Shown here piece after piece: positions 27,244-37,279 of a DNA stretch of 64,000 nucleotides. Within the stretch, counting starts at the first letter, position 1. Every line of letters starts with the position of its first letter. The notes beneath the pieces were generated by a model. The model had not been told where the DNA came from. It worked only from the letters and a program-made list of their open reading frames with translations, and made no database searches. The stretch covers positions 6,780,850-6,844,849 of the forward strand of contig NZ_JACBZA010000001.1 in the NCBI RefSeq assembly GCF_013408535.1, read 5' to 3'. This DNA is from Actinopolymorpha cephalotaxi. Its GTDB lineage: Bacteria > Actinomycetota > Actinomycetes > Propionibacteriales > Actinopolymorphaceae. The translations under genes were made by a program, and so were the position numbers.

Positions 27244-27277
27244 AGCCTCGACCCCGGTTGACGCCGGGGTCGAGGCT
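27244..27277 (+). terminator. Intrinsic-type hairpin after carD
   Basis: A perfect 14-bp stem (27244-27257 with 27264-27277), loop TTGACG, followed by TCTCCTG. Confidence 0.85.
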
Positions 27278-27339
27278 TCTCCTGCGCCCGGACTCCTTCC
27301 GTACGACCCACACCCCTTCCGTACGACCTCACAGAGCTG

Positions 27340-28065
27340 ATGAGAACCGCAGCGATCATTCCGGCCGCCGGCCGCGGCGAACGTCTGGGCCCGGGCCTGC
27401 CGAAGGCGCTCCGTGAGCTGGGCGGCGCACCGCTGCTCGTGCACGCGGTCAGGGCGGTGGACCGCGCCCGTTCGGTCGACCTCGTGGTGGTGGCCGCACC
27501 ACCCGAGGACCCCGCTGCCGTCGAACGCCTGCTGAACGACTACGAGTGGGTCGGTGAGGTGCTCGTCGTCGCCGGTGGCCTGGACCGGCAACAGTCCGTG
27601 GCCCGCGCACTGGCCAGCCTGCCCGAGGACGTGGACGTCGTCCTGGTCCACGACGCGGCCCGGCCCCTGGCGCCGCCGGAGCTGGTCGACGCGGTGGCCG
27701 CGACGATCCGCCGCGGAGCCGCCGCCTGCGTCCCCGTCGTCCCACTCGCCGACACCGTGAAGGTGGTCGCCGACGACCAGGTGGTCCGCACCCTGGACCG
27801 GTCCTCGCTGCGTGCCGTGCAGACTCCGCAGGGGTTCCGGCGGGCCGTGCTGGCGGCGGCGCACGCCGCGGTCGAGCAGGCTCTGGCCGACGGCGGACTT
27901 CCGGAGGGCCCAGCTGCCACCGACGACGCCGGCATGGTCGAACGCCAGGGCGTGCCGGTGGTGGCCGTTCCCGGCTCGGAGGAGGCGTTCAAGGTGACCA
28001 GGCCGCTGGACCTGCTGACCGCGGAGGCGCTGCTGACCCGGCGGAGGGCAGCCGGTGCCCGCTGA
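27340..28065 (+). CDS. ispD: 2-C-methyl-D-erythritol 4-phosphate cytidylyltransferase
   Basis: This 241-residue MEP-pathway enzyme couples CTP to methylerythritol phosphate. The nucleotide-binding loop [16 protein letters not shown], the VHDAARPL segment and the C-terminal [15 protein letters not shown] are all present. It overlaps ispF by 11 bp, so the two consecutive pathway genes are translated as a unit. Confidence 0.96.
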   Translation: MRTAAIIPAAGRGERLGPGLPKALRELGGAPLLVHAVRAVDRARSVDLVVVAAPPEDPAAVERLLNDYEWVGEVLVVAGGLDRQQSVARALASLPEDVDVVLVHDAARPLAPPELVDAVAATIRRGAAACVPVVPLADTVKVVADDQVVRTLDRSSLRAVQTPQGFRRAVLAAAHAAVEQALADGGLPEGPAATDDAGMVERQGVPVVAVPGSEEAFKVTRPLDLLTAEALLTRRRAAGAR

Positions 28066-28558
28066 CTCGCCGGTCGATCTGACCGCACTTCCCCGGGTGG
28101 GCGTCGGGGTCGACGTGCATCCGTTCGCGCCCGGCCGGCCGATGTGGGTCGCCGGCCTGCACTGGCCGCAGGAGACCGTCGGGCTGTCCGGGCACTCCGA
28201 CGGAGACGTGGCCGCACACGCCTGCTGTGACGCGATCCTTACCGCCGCGGGGCTGGGCGACCTCGGTGCGCAGATCGGTACGTCGGACCCGGTGTGGGCC
28301 GGCGCCTCCGGTGTCGCGTTGCTGACCGAGATGGCCGGACGGGTCCGGGCGGCCGGGTGGCGGATCGGGAACGTCTCGGTGCAGGTGGTCGGAGTCCGGC
28401 CCCGGATGGCCGCCCGCCGCGTGGAGGCCGAGGGCGTGCTGAGCGAGGCGTGTGGCGCGCCGGTGGGCGTGGCCGCGAAGACGACCGACGGGCTCGGATT
28501 CACCGGGCGCGGCGAGGGGCTGGCGGCGTTCGCCACCGCCCTGGTCGTACCCGCCTGA
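28055..28558 (+). CDS. ispF: 2-C-methyl-D-erythritol 2,4-cyclodiphosphate synthase
   Basis: This 167-residue MEP-pathway enzyme has the zinc-binding GVDVHPF and the downstream His of the same site in [33 protein letters not shown] is the usual C-terminal signature. The start is GTG 28055 within ispD. Its stop codon lies in a 15-bp tandem repeat. Confidence 0.96.
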   Translation: MPADSPVDLTALPRVGVGVDVHPFAPGRPMWVAGLHWPQETVGLSGHSDGDVAAHACCDAILTAAGLGDLGAQIGTSDPVWAGASGVALLTEMAGRVRAAGWRIGNVSVQVVGVRPRMAARRVEAEGVLSEACGAPVGVAAKTTDGLGFTGRGEGLAAFATALVVPA

Positions 28559-28588
28559 GTCGTACCCGCCTGAGTCGTACCCACCTGA
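28544..28588 (+). repeat. 15-bp tandem repeat across the ispF stop codon
   Basis: GTCGTACCCGCCTGA is repeated three times head to tail (28544, 28559 and 28574, the last with one change), each copy carrying the TGA. A further decayed copy may follow at ~28597. Confidence 0.9.
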
Positions 28589-28724
28589 CCGACAACATGT
28601 CGTATCCACCTGGCCGACGGACAGATCCACTGATCGGTGGATGTGGGGATCGCCGGTGCGTCGTTACGTTCGTGGGGCCGGTGGCACGAACAGCGTGACC
28701 GCCTTGCCAGGAACGGATCTCGCG

Positions 28725-30365
28725 ATGACGAACGTGACCAGACGGGGCTTCCTCGGGACCGCCGCACTCGCCGGGGTGGCGGGCGCCGGGGTGGTGGGAA
28801 CACAGGCGGCCGGCGCCGGTGTGGCACTGGCGGACACCGGGACCTCGGCTGCGGGCCGCGGCGGTGGGCCCGGCGCCGGCGGTGTCGGTCCGGACGACCC
28901 GCGCTACGCCGACCTGATGCTGCGCGGCCAGAACCGCCGGTTCGCCGGGCAGCCCGAACGCATCGAGGTGGTGCGTTCCACCGAGGACGTCGCACGTGCG
29001 GTCGAGAAGGCGGCCCGGTCCGGCCGGCGGGTCGCGGTGCGCGGCGGCGGGCACTGCTTCGAGAACTTCGTCGACAACTCCGACGTGCAGGTCGTCGTGG
29101 ACATGTCGGCGCTGTCGGAGGTGACCTGGGACCACCGCCGCGGAGCGTTCACCGTCGGGGCGGGCGCGACGTTGGAGCAGGTCTACAAGGCGCTGCTGTT
29201 CGGCTGGGGTGTCACCGTGCCGGGCGGCGGCTGCCTGTCGGTCGGTGTCGGCGGTCACTTCAGCGGCGGCGGGTACGGCCCGCTGTCCCGGCTGCACGGC
29301 TCGGTGGTCGACCACCTGTACGGCGTCGAGGTGGTGGTCGTGGACAGGTCCGGGCACGCCCGGCCGGTGGTGGCGACCCGGGAGCCGGGCGACCCGCACC
29401 GTGACCTGTGGTGGGCGCACACCGGCGGAGGTGGCGGGAACTTCGGCGTCGTCACCCGCTACTTCCTGCGCAGTCACGGAGCTGCTGGCAACGATCCCAC
29501 CCGGGCCCTGCCCAGGCCACCGGCCACGCTGCTGAGCGCGTTCGTCGCCTGGGACTGGAAGGCCGTCACCGCGGAGTCGTTCGCGCACACGATGGCGAAC
29601 TACTTCTCGTGGTACGAGAAGCACGCCGGTGCGGACTCGCCGTACGCCAGTCTCTACGCCCCGTTCCTCATTCCGACCAGCGCTGCCGACGGGTTCCTGC
29701 TGTCCACGCAGTTCGACGGGACGCTGCCCGATGCCAAGGCGAGGTTGACAGCGTTCCACGAGGCGATCGTGGACGGTGTTTCGCCACGGCCCTACGTGGG
29801 TGAGCCGACGGAGGGCCCGTTCCTGAACATGACCCTCACCCGGTCCATCGCGGAGACCCCGCAGCCGGGCCGGGGGAAGTACAAGGCGGCCTACCTGCGC
29901 AGGGGCTACACGCCTGCGCAGGTGGCCACGATCCACCGGCACCTCACCGACCCGGGCTACCGCAACCCCGAGTCGCTGGCGTTGTTCGTTCCGTACGGCG
30001 GCAAGGTCAACACCGTCGACCCGGCGGCCACCGCCACCGCGCAGCGGAGCTCGATCATGAAGGTGGTCTACGCGTCGTCGTGGACCGACCCGGCGCGCGA
30101 CGAGCAGGAGGTCGACTGGGCCCGGCGCATCTACCGGGACGTGTACGCGGAGACCGGCGGCGTTCCGGCGCCGAACGCCGCCAACGACGGGTCGTACATC
30201 AACTATCCCGACCGCGATCTCGCCGACCCGGGGTGGAACACCTCCGGCGTGCCCTGGCACACGCTGTACTACAAGGGGAACTACCCGCGGCTGCAGCGGA
30301 TCAAGGCCCACTACGACCCGCGCGGCGTGTTCGGGCACGAGCTCGGCATCCAGCCGGCCCGCTGA
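28725..30365 (+). CDS. Tat-exported FAD-linked oxidoreductase (BBE/p-cresol methylhydroxylase type)
   Basis: This 546-residue secreted flavoenzyme has a twin-arginine signal (TRRGFLGTAAL). The PCMH FAD-binding domain has VRGGGHCFENFVDNSDVQVV, in which the GHC positions suggest bicovalent flavin (His/Cys), and PGGGCLSVGVGGHFSGGGYG. The C-terminal berberine-bridge-like segment contains NYPDRDL and the YYKGNYPRLQRIKAHYDP signature. It oxidises a sugar, alcohol or secondary metabolite outside the cell. It sits between ispF and cysS, where a direct ispF-cysS junction would be expected, so it is an insertion in a conserved cluster. Confidence 0.88.
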   Translation: MTNVTRRGFLGTAALAGVAGAGVVGTQAAGAGVALADTGTSAAGRGGGPGAGGVGPDDPRYADLMLRGQNRRFAGQPERIEVVRSTEDVARAVEKAARSGRRVAVRGGGHCFENFVDNSDVQVVVDMSALSEVTWDHRRGAFTVGAGATLEQVYKALLFGWGVTVPGGGCLSVGVGGHFSGGGYGPLSRLHGSVVDHLYGVEVVVVDRSGHARPVVATREPGDPHRDLWWAHTGGGGGNFGVVTRYFLRSHGAAGNDPTRALPRPPATLLSAFVAWDWKAVTAESFAHTMANYFSWYEKHAGADSPYASLYAPFLIPTSAADGFLLSTQFDGTLPDAKARLTAFHEAIVDGVSPRPYVGEPTEGPFLNMTLTRSIAETPQPGRGKYKAAYLRRGYTPAQVATIHRHLTDPGYRNPESLALFVPYGGKVNTVDPAATATAQRSSIMKVVYASSWTDPARDEQEVDWARRIYRDVYAETGGVPAPNAANDGSYINYPDRDLADPGWNTSGVPWHTLYYKGNYPRLQRIKAHYDPRGVFGHELGIQPAR

Positions 30366-30412
30366 GCCGGCGGAACCGTCGGGTGAATGCCGGGGAATTC
30401 GGATGATTTGAC

Positions 30413-30442
30413 GGCCCCGATCGCCGGGAGGCGACCGGGGCC
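30413..30442 (+). terminator. Hairpin after the FAD oxidase gene
   Basis: A 13-bp stem (30413-30425 with 30430-30442) with one mismatch and a 4-nt loop, 24 bp before cysS. Confidence 0.75.
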
Positions 30443-30465
30443 TGGGTCATCGGTACGCTGAGTCA

Positions 30466-31899
30466 ATGAACTTGCGCCTGTACGACACGCGCGCGCGTGC
30501 GATCCGTGACTTCGAGCCGCTGCAGCCCGGCAAGGTCACGATGTACGTCTGTGGCGCCACCGTGCAGAGCCCTCCGCACATCGGGCACGTGCGGTTCGCC
30601 GTCAACTTCGACCTGCTCCGCCGCTGGCTGCTGCAGCAGGGCAACGAGGTCGTCTACGTCCGCAACGTCACCGACGTCGAGGACAAGGTGATCGCGAAGT
30701 CCCAGGCGGAGCAGGTGCCCTGGTGGGACCTGGCCTACCGCAACGAGCGGGCGTTCACCGCGGCGTACGACCTGCTCGGCTGCCTCCCGGCGACGCTGGA
30801 GCCGCGGGCGACCGGGCACGTCCCCGAGATCGTCGCGCTGATCGCCCGACTGATCGAGGCCGGCCACGCCTACGCCAGCGGCGGTGACGTGCTGTTCGAC
30901 GTCGGTTCGTTCGCCGACTACGGCGCCCTGTCCGGCCAGCGGGTCGAGGAGGTCCAGTCGGCGGGCGACACCGAGAACGCCGGGGCCAAGCGCGACCCTC
31001 GTGACTTCGCGTTGTGGAAGCGGGCCAAGCCGGGCGAGCCGAGCTGGGACACGCCGTGGGGCCCGGGCCGGCCCGGCTGGCACATCGAGTGCTCGGCGAT
31101 GTCGACGAAGTACCTCGGGCCCGAGTTCGACATCCACGGCGGCGGCATCGACCTGGTGTTCCCGCACCACGAGAACGAACGCGCCCAGTCGCTCGCGGCC
31201 GGTGACCCGTTCGCCCGCTACTGGCTGCACAACGCCTGGGTCACGCTGTCCGGGGAGAAGATGAGCAAGTCGCTCGGCAACTCCCTGCTGGTCCGGGAGG
31301 TCGTCCGCCGCGACGTCCGCCCGGTCGAGTTGCGCTACTACCTCGCCTCGCCGCACTACCGCTCGATGATCGAGTACTCCGAGGAGGCGCTGCACGAGGC
31401 GGCCGCCGGCTACCAGCGGCTGGAGGGCTTCGTCGAGCGGGCGACGGAGTTCGCCGGGGACGGGGACGGCGAATCCGTCCTGGACGGGGATGGGCGGGCG
31501 TCCGCCCTGCCGGACGCGTTCGTCGCGGCGATGGACGACGACCTGGGCGTCCCGCAGGCGCTTGCGGTCGTGCACGCGGCCGTACGCGACGGCAACACCG
31601 CCCTGGCCGCCGACGACAAGGCGAGCGTCCGGGCGCGACTGCTCGAGGTCAGGTCGATGCTGTCCGTGCTCGGCCTGGACCCGATGGACCCGCGCTGGCG
31701 GCGTTCGGCCGGCCAGGACGACTCCCTCCGCGCGGTGGCCGACACCCTGGTGCGAGCATTGCTGGTTCAGCGTGAGGAAGCGCGGGCCCGGCGGGACTGG
31801 GCGGCGGCCGACGCGGTGCGTGACCAGCTCAGGGACGCGGGCGTGGAGGTCACCGACACCCCGCACGGCGCCCGGTGGGACGTCGCCGACCGAGGCTGA
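30466..31899 (+). CDS. cysS: Cysteinyl-tRNA synthetase
   Basis: This 477-residue class I synthetase has the zinc/Cys-binding [10 protein letters not shown], the HIGH motif PPHIGHVRF and KMSKS in [13 protein letters not shown]. The [11 protein letters not shown] and [19 protein letters not shown] segments are diagnostic for CysRS rather than the related ligase MshC, which also occurs in mycothiol makers. Followed closely by rlmB, probably co-transcribed. Confidence 0.97.
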   Translation: MNLRLYDTRARAIRDFEPLQPGKVTMYVCGATVQSPPHIGHVRFAVNFDLLRRWLLQQGNEVVYVRNVTDVEDKVIAKSQAEQVPWWDLAYRNERAFTAAYDLLGCLPATLEPRATGHVPEIVALIARLIEAGHAYASGGDVLFDVGSFADYGALSGQRVEEVQSAGDTENAGAKRDPRDFALWKRAKPGEPSWDTPWGPGRPGWHIECSAMSTKYLGPEFDIHGGGIDLVFPHHENERAQSLAAGDPFARYWLHNAWVTLSGEKMSKSLGNSLLVREVVRRDVRPVELRYYLASPHYRSMIEYSEEALHEAAAGYQRLEGFVERATEFAGDGDGESVLDGDGRASALPDAFVAAMDDDLGVPQALAVVHAAVRDGNTALAADDKASVRARLLEVRSMLSVLGLDPMDPRWRRSAGQDDSLRAVADTLVRALLVQREEARARRDWAAADAVRDQLRDAGVEVTDTPHGARWDVADRG

Positions 31900-31932
31900 T
31901 CGACGTACGACATCGAGTGGGTGGAGGCTGGC

Positions 31933-32931
31933 GTGGCCGGCAACAGCAAGCGCCGTGGTGCGATCCGGCAGCGGTCCTCGGGCAACCCGACGGCGGGATC
32001 GGGCGGCCGGGTCCGCCGCGGACTGGAGGGCAAGGGCCCGACGCCGCGGGCGGAGGACCGGCCCTACCACAAGGCGCACAAGCGGATGCAGGCGCAGAAG
32101 CGGGCCGGTGCCACGTCGGACACCCGGCGCGGCGGTGGCTCCGGCCGGGCGGGTACGGGCGGCCGGGCCGGTGACAAGCCGGAGTGGATCGTCGGCCGCA
32201 ACCCCGTCGTGGAGACCCTGCGCTCCGGCGTACCGGTGAAGACCGTCCAGATCGCCGAGCGGGTCGACCGCGACGACCGGGTACGCGAGATCCTGCGGCT
32301 GGCCGCCGAGACCGGCACCCCGCTGCTGGAGGTCACCCGGCTGGAGCTGGACCGGATCACCAGCGGCGCGGTCCACCAGGGCGTGGCGGTGCAGGTGCCG
32401 CCGTACGACTACGCCGACCCCGACGAGCTGCTCCAGGACGCCATCGACAGCGGGCACCCGGCGCTGCTGGTGGCCCTGGACGGCGTCACCGACCCGCGCA
32501 ACCTGGGCGCGGTGGTCCGCTCGGCGGCGGCGTTCGGCGCGCACGGTGTGGTGGTGCCCGAACGCCGGTCGGCCGGGATGACGGCGGCCGCGTGGAAGAC
32601 TTCGGCCGGGGCGGCGGTGCGGGTGCCGGTGGCCCGGGCGGTCAACCTCAACCGGACGCTGAAGGCGTACCAGAAGGCCGGGCTGCGCATCGTCGGGCTG
32701 GCCGCGGAGGGCGAGGGCGACCTCGCCGAGGTGGCCGACCTGGACGGGCCGGTGGTCCTGGTCGCGGGCTCGGAGGGCAAGGGCCTGTCCCGGCTGGTCC
32801 GCGAGACCTGCGACGACCTGGCGCGGATCCCGATGCACTCGGGCACGGAGTCGCTGAACGCCGGGGTCGCGGCGGGTATCGCGTTGTACGAGGTGGCCCA
32901 GCAGCGCGCCCGGGCCGCGACCGCGGAGTGA
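31933..32931 (+). CDS. rlmB: 23S rRNA 2'-O-methyltransferase (RlmB/TrmH, SPOUT fold)
   Basis: This ~332-residue protein has a basic N-terminal extension rich in Arg/Gly, an eL30-like substrate-binding domain (WIVGRNPVVETLRSG) and a SPOUT knot with the three motifs VTDPRNLGAVVRSAAAFG, VAGSEGKGLSRLV and SLNAGVAAGIALYEVA. It methylates the 2'-OH of a guanosine in 23S rRNA using S-adenosylmethionine. I chose GTG 31933 (protein starts AGNSKRRGAI-like). The end is in an 11-bp tandem repeat that holds the stop. Confidence 0.93.
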   Translation: MAGNSKRRGAIRQRSSGNPTAGSGGRVRRGLEGKGPTPRAEDRPYHKAHKRMQAQKRAGATSDTRRGGGSGRAGTGGRAGDKPEWIVGRNPVVETLRSGVPVKTVQIAERVDRDDRVREILRLAAETGTPLLEVTRLELDRITSGAVHQGVAVQVPPYDYADPDELLQDAIDSGHPALLVALDGVTDPRNLGAVVRSAAAFGAHGVVVPERRSAGMTAAAWKTSAGAAVRVPVARAVNLNRTLKAYQKAGLRIVGLAAEGEGDLAEVADLDGPVVLVAGSEGKGLSRLVRETCDDLARIPMHSGTESLNAGVAAGIALYEVAQQRARAATAE

Positions 32932-32938
32932 CCGCGGA

Positions 32939-34009
32939 GTGACCGGACCCGAGGCGACCGGCCCGGAGGCGCAGGCGCGGGTGGAGCGGGAGTTCGTGGT
33001 CCGCGACGACCCGCGGTTCGCGGCCTGCCACGCGTCCACGGTGCTGCTGCTGCCGGACGGGCCGCTGGTGGCGTGGTTCGGTGGCAGCCGCGAGGGTGCG
33101 GACGACGTGGCGATCTGGCTGGCCCGGCGTACGCCCGAGGGGTGGTCACGCCCCGAACGCGTGGCCGGCGAGGACGGCCTGCCGCACTGGAACCCGGTGC
33201 TGTTCGCGCCGCCCTGGGGTGGGGCCGGCGAGGTGTGGCTGTTCTACAAGGTGGGGCGGCAGATCCCGGCCTGGCGCACCCGGGTGGTCGTCTCCGGTGA
33301 CGGCGGGCGTACCTGGTCCGCGCCCCGGGAGCTGGTGCCGGGCGACGAGGGCGGGCGCGGCCCGGTGAAGAACAAGCCGATCGTGCTCGCCGACGGGGGC
33401 TGGCTCGCGCCGGCGTCGATCGAACGCAGCGACACCTGGGACGCGTTCGCCGACCTGTCGTACGACCGGGGGCGCAGCTGGCAGCGCGGCGAGTTCGTGC
33501 CGGTCGACCACGCGGCGTTCCCCGGCAAGGGGATCATCCAGCCCACGGTCTGGGAGTCCGCGCCCGGCCGGGTGCACATGCTGGTGCGCAGCAGCAGCGG
33601 TTGGGTGTGCCGCAGCGACTCCGCCGACGGCGGCCGGACCTGGAGCCCGGTGACGCCGACGTCGCTGCCGAACAACAACAGCGGGATCGACCTCGCGCCT
33701 CTCCCGGACGGCCGGCTGGTCTGCGTGCACAACCCGGTCGGCAGGTCGTGGGGAGTGCGAACGCCGCTCACCGCGGCGATCTCCGCCGACAACGGCCACA
33801 CCTGGCACCACTGGGCGACCCTGGACGACGCGCCGGCCCTGGACGACGCCGGGCCGACGGGGGCGGCGGGGGATCCGGGCGAGCAGAACGTCGAGGAGCG
33901 GGAGTTCTCCTACCCGGCCGCGGTGACCGACGGTGAGGGGATCACCGTGACCTGGACCTGGCGGCGCCGCGGGATCAGGTCCGCCCGTCTCACTCCGCAA
34001 GACGCGTGA
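32939..34009 (+). CDS. Sialidase-fold protein (BNR/Asp-box repeats)
   Basis: This 356-residue protein is a six-bladed-propeller type. Four Asp-boxes are visible (SGDGGRTWS, SYDRGRSW, SADGGRTWS and SADNGHTWH), and the N-terminus carries AWFGGSREGADDVAIW, as in exo-alpha-sialidase-like proteins. There is no signal peptide, so it is probably cytoplasmic and may act on a glycoside or a polysaccharide fragment. The start is GTG 32939, 8 bp after the rlmB stop. Substrate unknown; sialic-acid genes are not seen in the window. Confidence 0.8.
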   Translation: MTGPEATGPEAQARVEREFVVRDDPRFAACHASTVLLLPDGPLVAWFGGSREGADDVAIWLARRTPEGWSRPERVAGEDGLPHWNPVLFAPPWGGAGEVWLFYKVGRQIPAWRTRVVVSGDGGRTWSAPRELVPGDEGGRGPVKNKPIVLADGGWLAPASIERSDTWDAFADLSYDRGRSWQRGEFVPVDHAAFPGKGIIQPTVWESAPGRVHMLVRSSSGWVCRSDSADGGRTWSPVTPTSLPNNNSGIDLAPLPDGRLVCVHNPVGRSWGVRTPLTAAISADNGHTWHHWATLDDAPALDDAGPTGAAGDPGEQNVEEREFSYPAAVTDGEGITVTWTWRRRGIRSARLTPQDA

Positions 34010-34085
34010 CAGAGTACGCCGTGCGGCGGTACCAGTAGGAGACCTGCCGTACGGACGCCTTCCCCACCGTCGAGGAGGACCCGCC

Positions 34086-35261
<1,176 letters not shown>

Positions 35262-35555
35262 CCAGGCTCCGCGTGGGATCTCGGCGGGTGGTGACGACCG
35301 CCGGCGGTTGGTAACCGTCGGAATCCCTTCCTACGTTGGGAATCGTCGTCGGCAACCGGAGTGTCGGCAATCACCGGCACCACTGTCCGCGCCGTCAGTT
35401 GCCGGCATCGGTAGCCCACACCGATCCGGCGTTGTTTCCGTCCTACCGGACAGGTCCGGTGCGGGACCTCCCTCGGCGTCGGCGAGGCAGGGCGCGGCGG
35501 CTTACGGGCCGTCCGGGGGAGGCGTTCGACGGTACGCCGTTCGCACGATGAAGGC

Positions 35556-36287
35556 ATGGATACCGGCTCGGCCAGCAACCATCGTCTGCACTTCTCGCGC
35601 AAGGCGCTCGTCGCCATCGGAGTCCTGGTGGCGGTGATCGCCGTTGTCGTGGCACTGGCCATCTCGCGGTCACCGCAGGTGCCCAGGGCGGGGGCACCGG
35701 CCGGTGGCGTTTCCGAGGTCCAGCGGCTGATGCCGCCGACACCGCCGTTCACGAAGACCATCGACGCGTACCAGAAGTACCAGGGCGGCACCACCTGCAG
35801 CCCCACCGACAAGCCGGGGGCGGTGGACATCAAGAACCTCGTCGTGGCGACGTATCACAACGCCTGGTGGGGAATTCACCGCGCGTGTACGTCGTCGGTG
35901 AACGAGCACAAGGAGGGCCGGGCGATCGACGTCGCGTTCAACGCCGCCGACCCGGTCCAGCGCACCCGGGCCAACGACTTCCTGTACTGGCTGCTCAAGC
36001 CCGACCAGTACGGCAACCGGAACGCGATGGCCCGCCGGATCGGCGTCATGTACCTGATCTGGAACCACAAGATGTGGCGGTCCTACAACCCCAGCGCGGG
36101 CTGGCTGCCGTACAGCGGGTCCAACCCGCACACCGACCACGTGCACATCAGCCTCAGCTGGGACGGGGCGCTGCGGAAGACGACGTGGTGGACCCAGAGG
36201 ACCGGCGCGGCCACACCGATGCCGTCGCCGCCGGCCGGGGTCAGCCGGGAACGCGCGCCGACCGACATCACCGACAGCCCGCGCTGA
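35556..36287 (+). CDS. Secreted or anchored M15-like (ARB_07466-type C-terminal) protein, copy 1
   Basis: This 243-residue protein has an N-terminal membrane anchor (residues ~18-38) and one extracellular domain. The zinc site of the LAS/M15 peptidase fold is visible: SSVNEHKEGRAIDVAFN (SxHxxGxAxD) and HTDHVHIS with the third His. YGNRNAMARRIGVMYLIWNHKMWRSY is the characteristic middle segment of the ARB-07466-like family. It may cleave peptidoglycan peptides, although the family is mostly uncharacterised. A closely related paralogue follows 87 bp after the stop. Confidence 0.78.
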   Translation: MDTGSASNHRLHFSRKALVAIGVLVAVIAVVVALAISRSPQVPRAGAPAGGVSEVQRLMPPTPPFTKTIDAYQKYQGGTTCSPTDKPGAVDIKNLVVATYHNAWWGIHRACTSSVNEHKEGRAIDVAFNAADPVQRTRANDFLYWLLKPDQYGNRNAMARRIGVMYLIWNHKMWRSYNPSAGWLPYSGSNPHTDHVHISLSWDGALRKTTWWTQRTGAATPMPSPPAGVSRERAPTDITDSPR

Positions 36288-36322
36288 GATGCCGAACGAG
36301 CCCGGTCCGCCCGGGAGGGGCA

Positions 36323-36360
36323 CTACCCGCGGTTTCCCAGGACGGGAACACCGCGGGTGG
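36323..36360 (+). terminator. Hairpin between the two M15-like paralogues
   Basis: A 14-pair stem with a one-nucleotide bulge (36325-36338 with 36344-36358), CCCGCGG-rich, between the tandem paralogues. Confidence 0.6.
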
Positions 36361-36374
36361 TGCACCTTGGTGTG

Positions 36375-37178
36375 ATGAGCCGCGACCGGGACCAGCGGGA
36401 CCACCGGATCCTGCGCCGGTCACTCGCCGTCGCGGCGATCCTCGGGTTGCTCCTGGTGGCCGGACGGGCAGGGCTGGGGGCGTCGGCGACACCCCGTGCG
36501 GCCGTCTCCTGGCCGGCCGGCACGTCGTGGCCCGCGATGGAGTCCGGCCGGTCGGTCGCCTCCGGCGAGCCGATCAGCACCCTCGGCTCGGCCACCTCGC
36601 TGGGCGCGATCACCTCGGGTGAGTCGGTCCGGTCCGCGGCGTTCGGACCCTGGATCGACCCGTACGCGCCGTACGTCGGCCAGTGGCTGTGCGACCCCAC
36701 CCCCAAGCCGGGAGTGGTGGACGTGCTGAACCTCGTCCGGATGGTGTACCGGCCGCGCTGGTGGGGCATCTCGGGCACCTGCGCGGGCCGGATGCAGAGT
36801 GAGCACAAGGAGGGGCGGGCGCTGGACATCGCGTTCAACGCCCGGTCCCCGCGCGAACGGGCGGCGGCGGAGGACTTCCTGCGCTGGCTGCTGGCACCGG
36901 ACCAGTACGGCAACCAGAACGCGATGGCCCGCCGGCTCGGCGTCATGTACATCATCTGGGACCACCAGATCTGGCGTTCCTACCGCGCAAGCTCGGGTTG
37001 GCAGCCGTACTCGGGTACACCGAACCCGCACACCGACCACATCCACATCAGCTTCAGCTGGCAGGGCGCGCTGCGGCAGACCAGTTGGTGGCGGCAGGGC
37101 GGCCCGGCGGCGCCCGGCGGGGCAGGGACGGAGCTTCCACCGACGGGTGGCCGGATCGCGAACGACAGCAGCAGATAG
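36375..37178 (+). CDS. Secreted or anchored M15-like protein, copy 2 (tandem paralogue)
   Basis: This ~267-residue protein has an N-terminal membrane segment (~residues 19-38) and a Ser/Ala-rich linker. Its domain is nearly superposable on that of copy 1: QSEHKEGRALDIAFN, YGNQNAMARRLGVMYIIWDHQIWRSY and HTDHIHISFSWQGALR. The zinc ligands are conserved. It and copy 1 are a tandem duplication that has diverged in the linker and tail. Start ATG 36375. Its own promoter region is 87 bp. Confidence 0.78.
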   Translation: MSRDRDQRDHRILRRSLAVAAILGLLLVAGRAGLGASATPRAAVSWPAGTSWPAMESGRSVASGEPISTLGSATSLGAITSGESVRSAAFGPWIDPYAPYVGQWLCDPTPKPGVVDVLNLVRMVYRPRWWGISGTCAGRMQSEHKEGRALDIAFNARSPRERAAAEDFLRWLLAPDQYGNQNAMARRLGVMYIIWDHQIWRSYRASSGWQPYSGTPNPHTDHIHISFSWQGALRQTSWWRQGGPAAPGGAGTELPPTGGRIANDSSR

Positions 37179-37249
37179 GGCCCGTCCTGCGGATCGTCGT
37201 GCAAGGCTGGGTTGACACCACCTGCCAACCCCGGGTTGACGACGGTCGG

Positions 37250-37277
37250 GACCAGGGACCAGGGACCAGGGACCAGG
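37250..37277 (+). repeat. 7-bp tandem array (GACCAGG x4)
   Basis: Four perfect copies of GACCAGG between copy 2 of the M15-like gene and the end of the convergent DUF4032 gene. Likely replication slippage. Confidence 0.9.
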
Positions 37278-37279
37278 GG

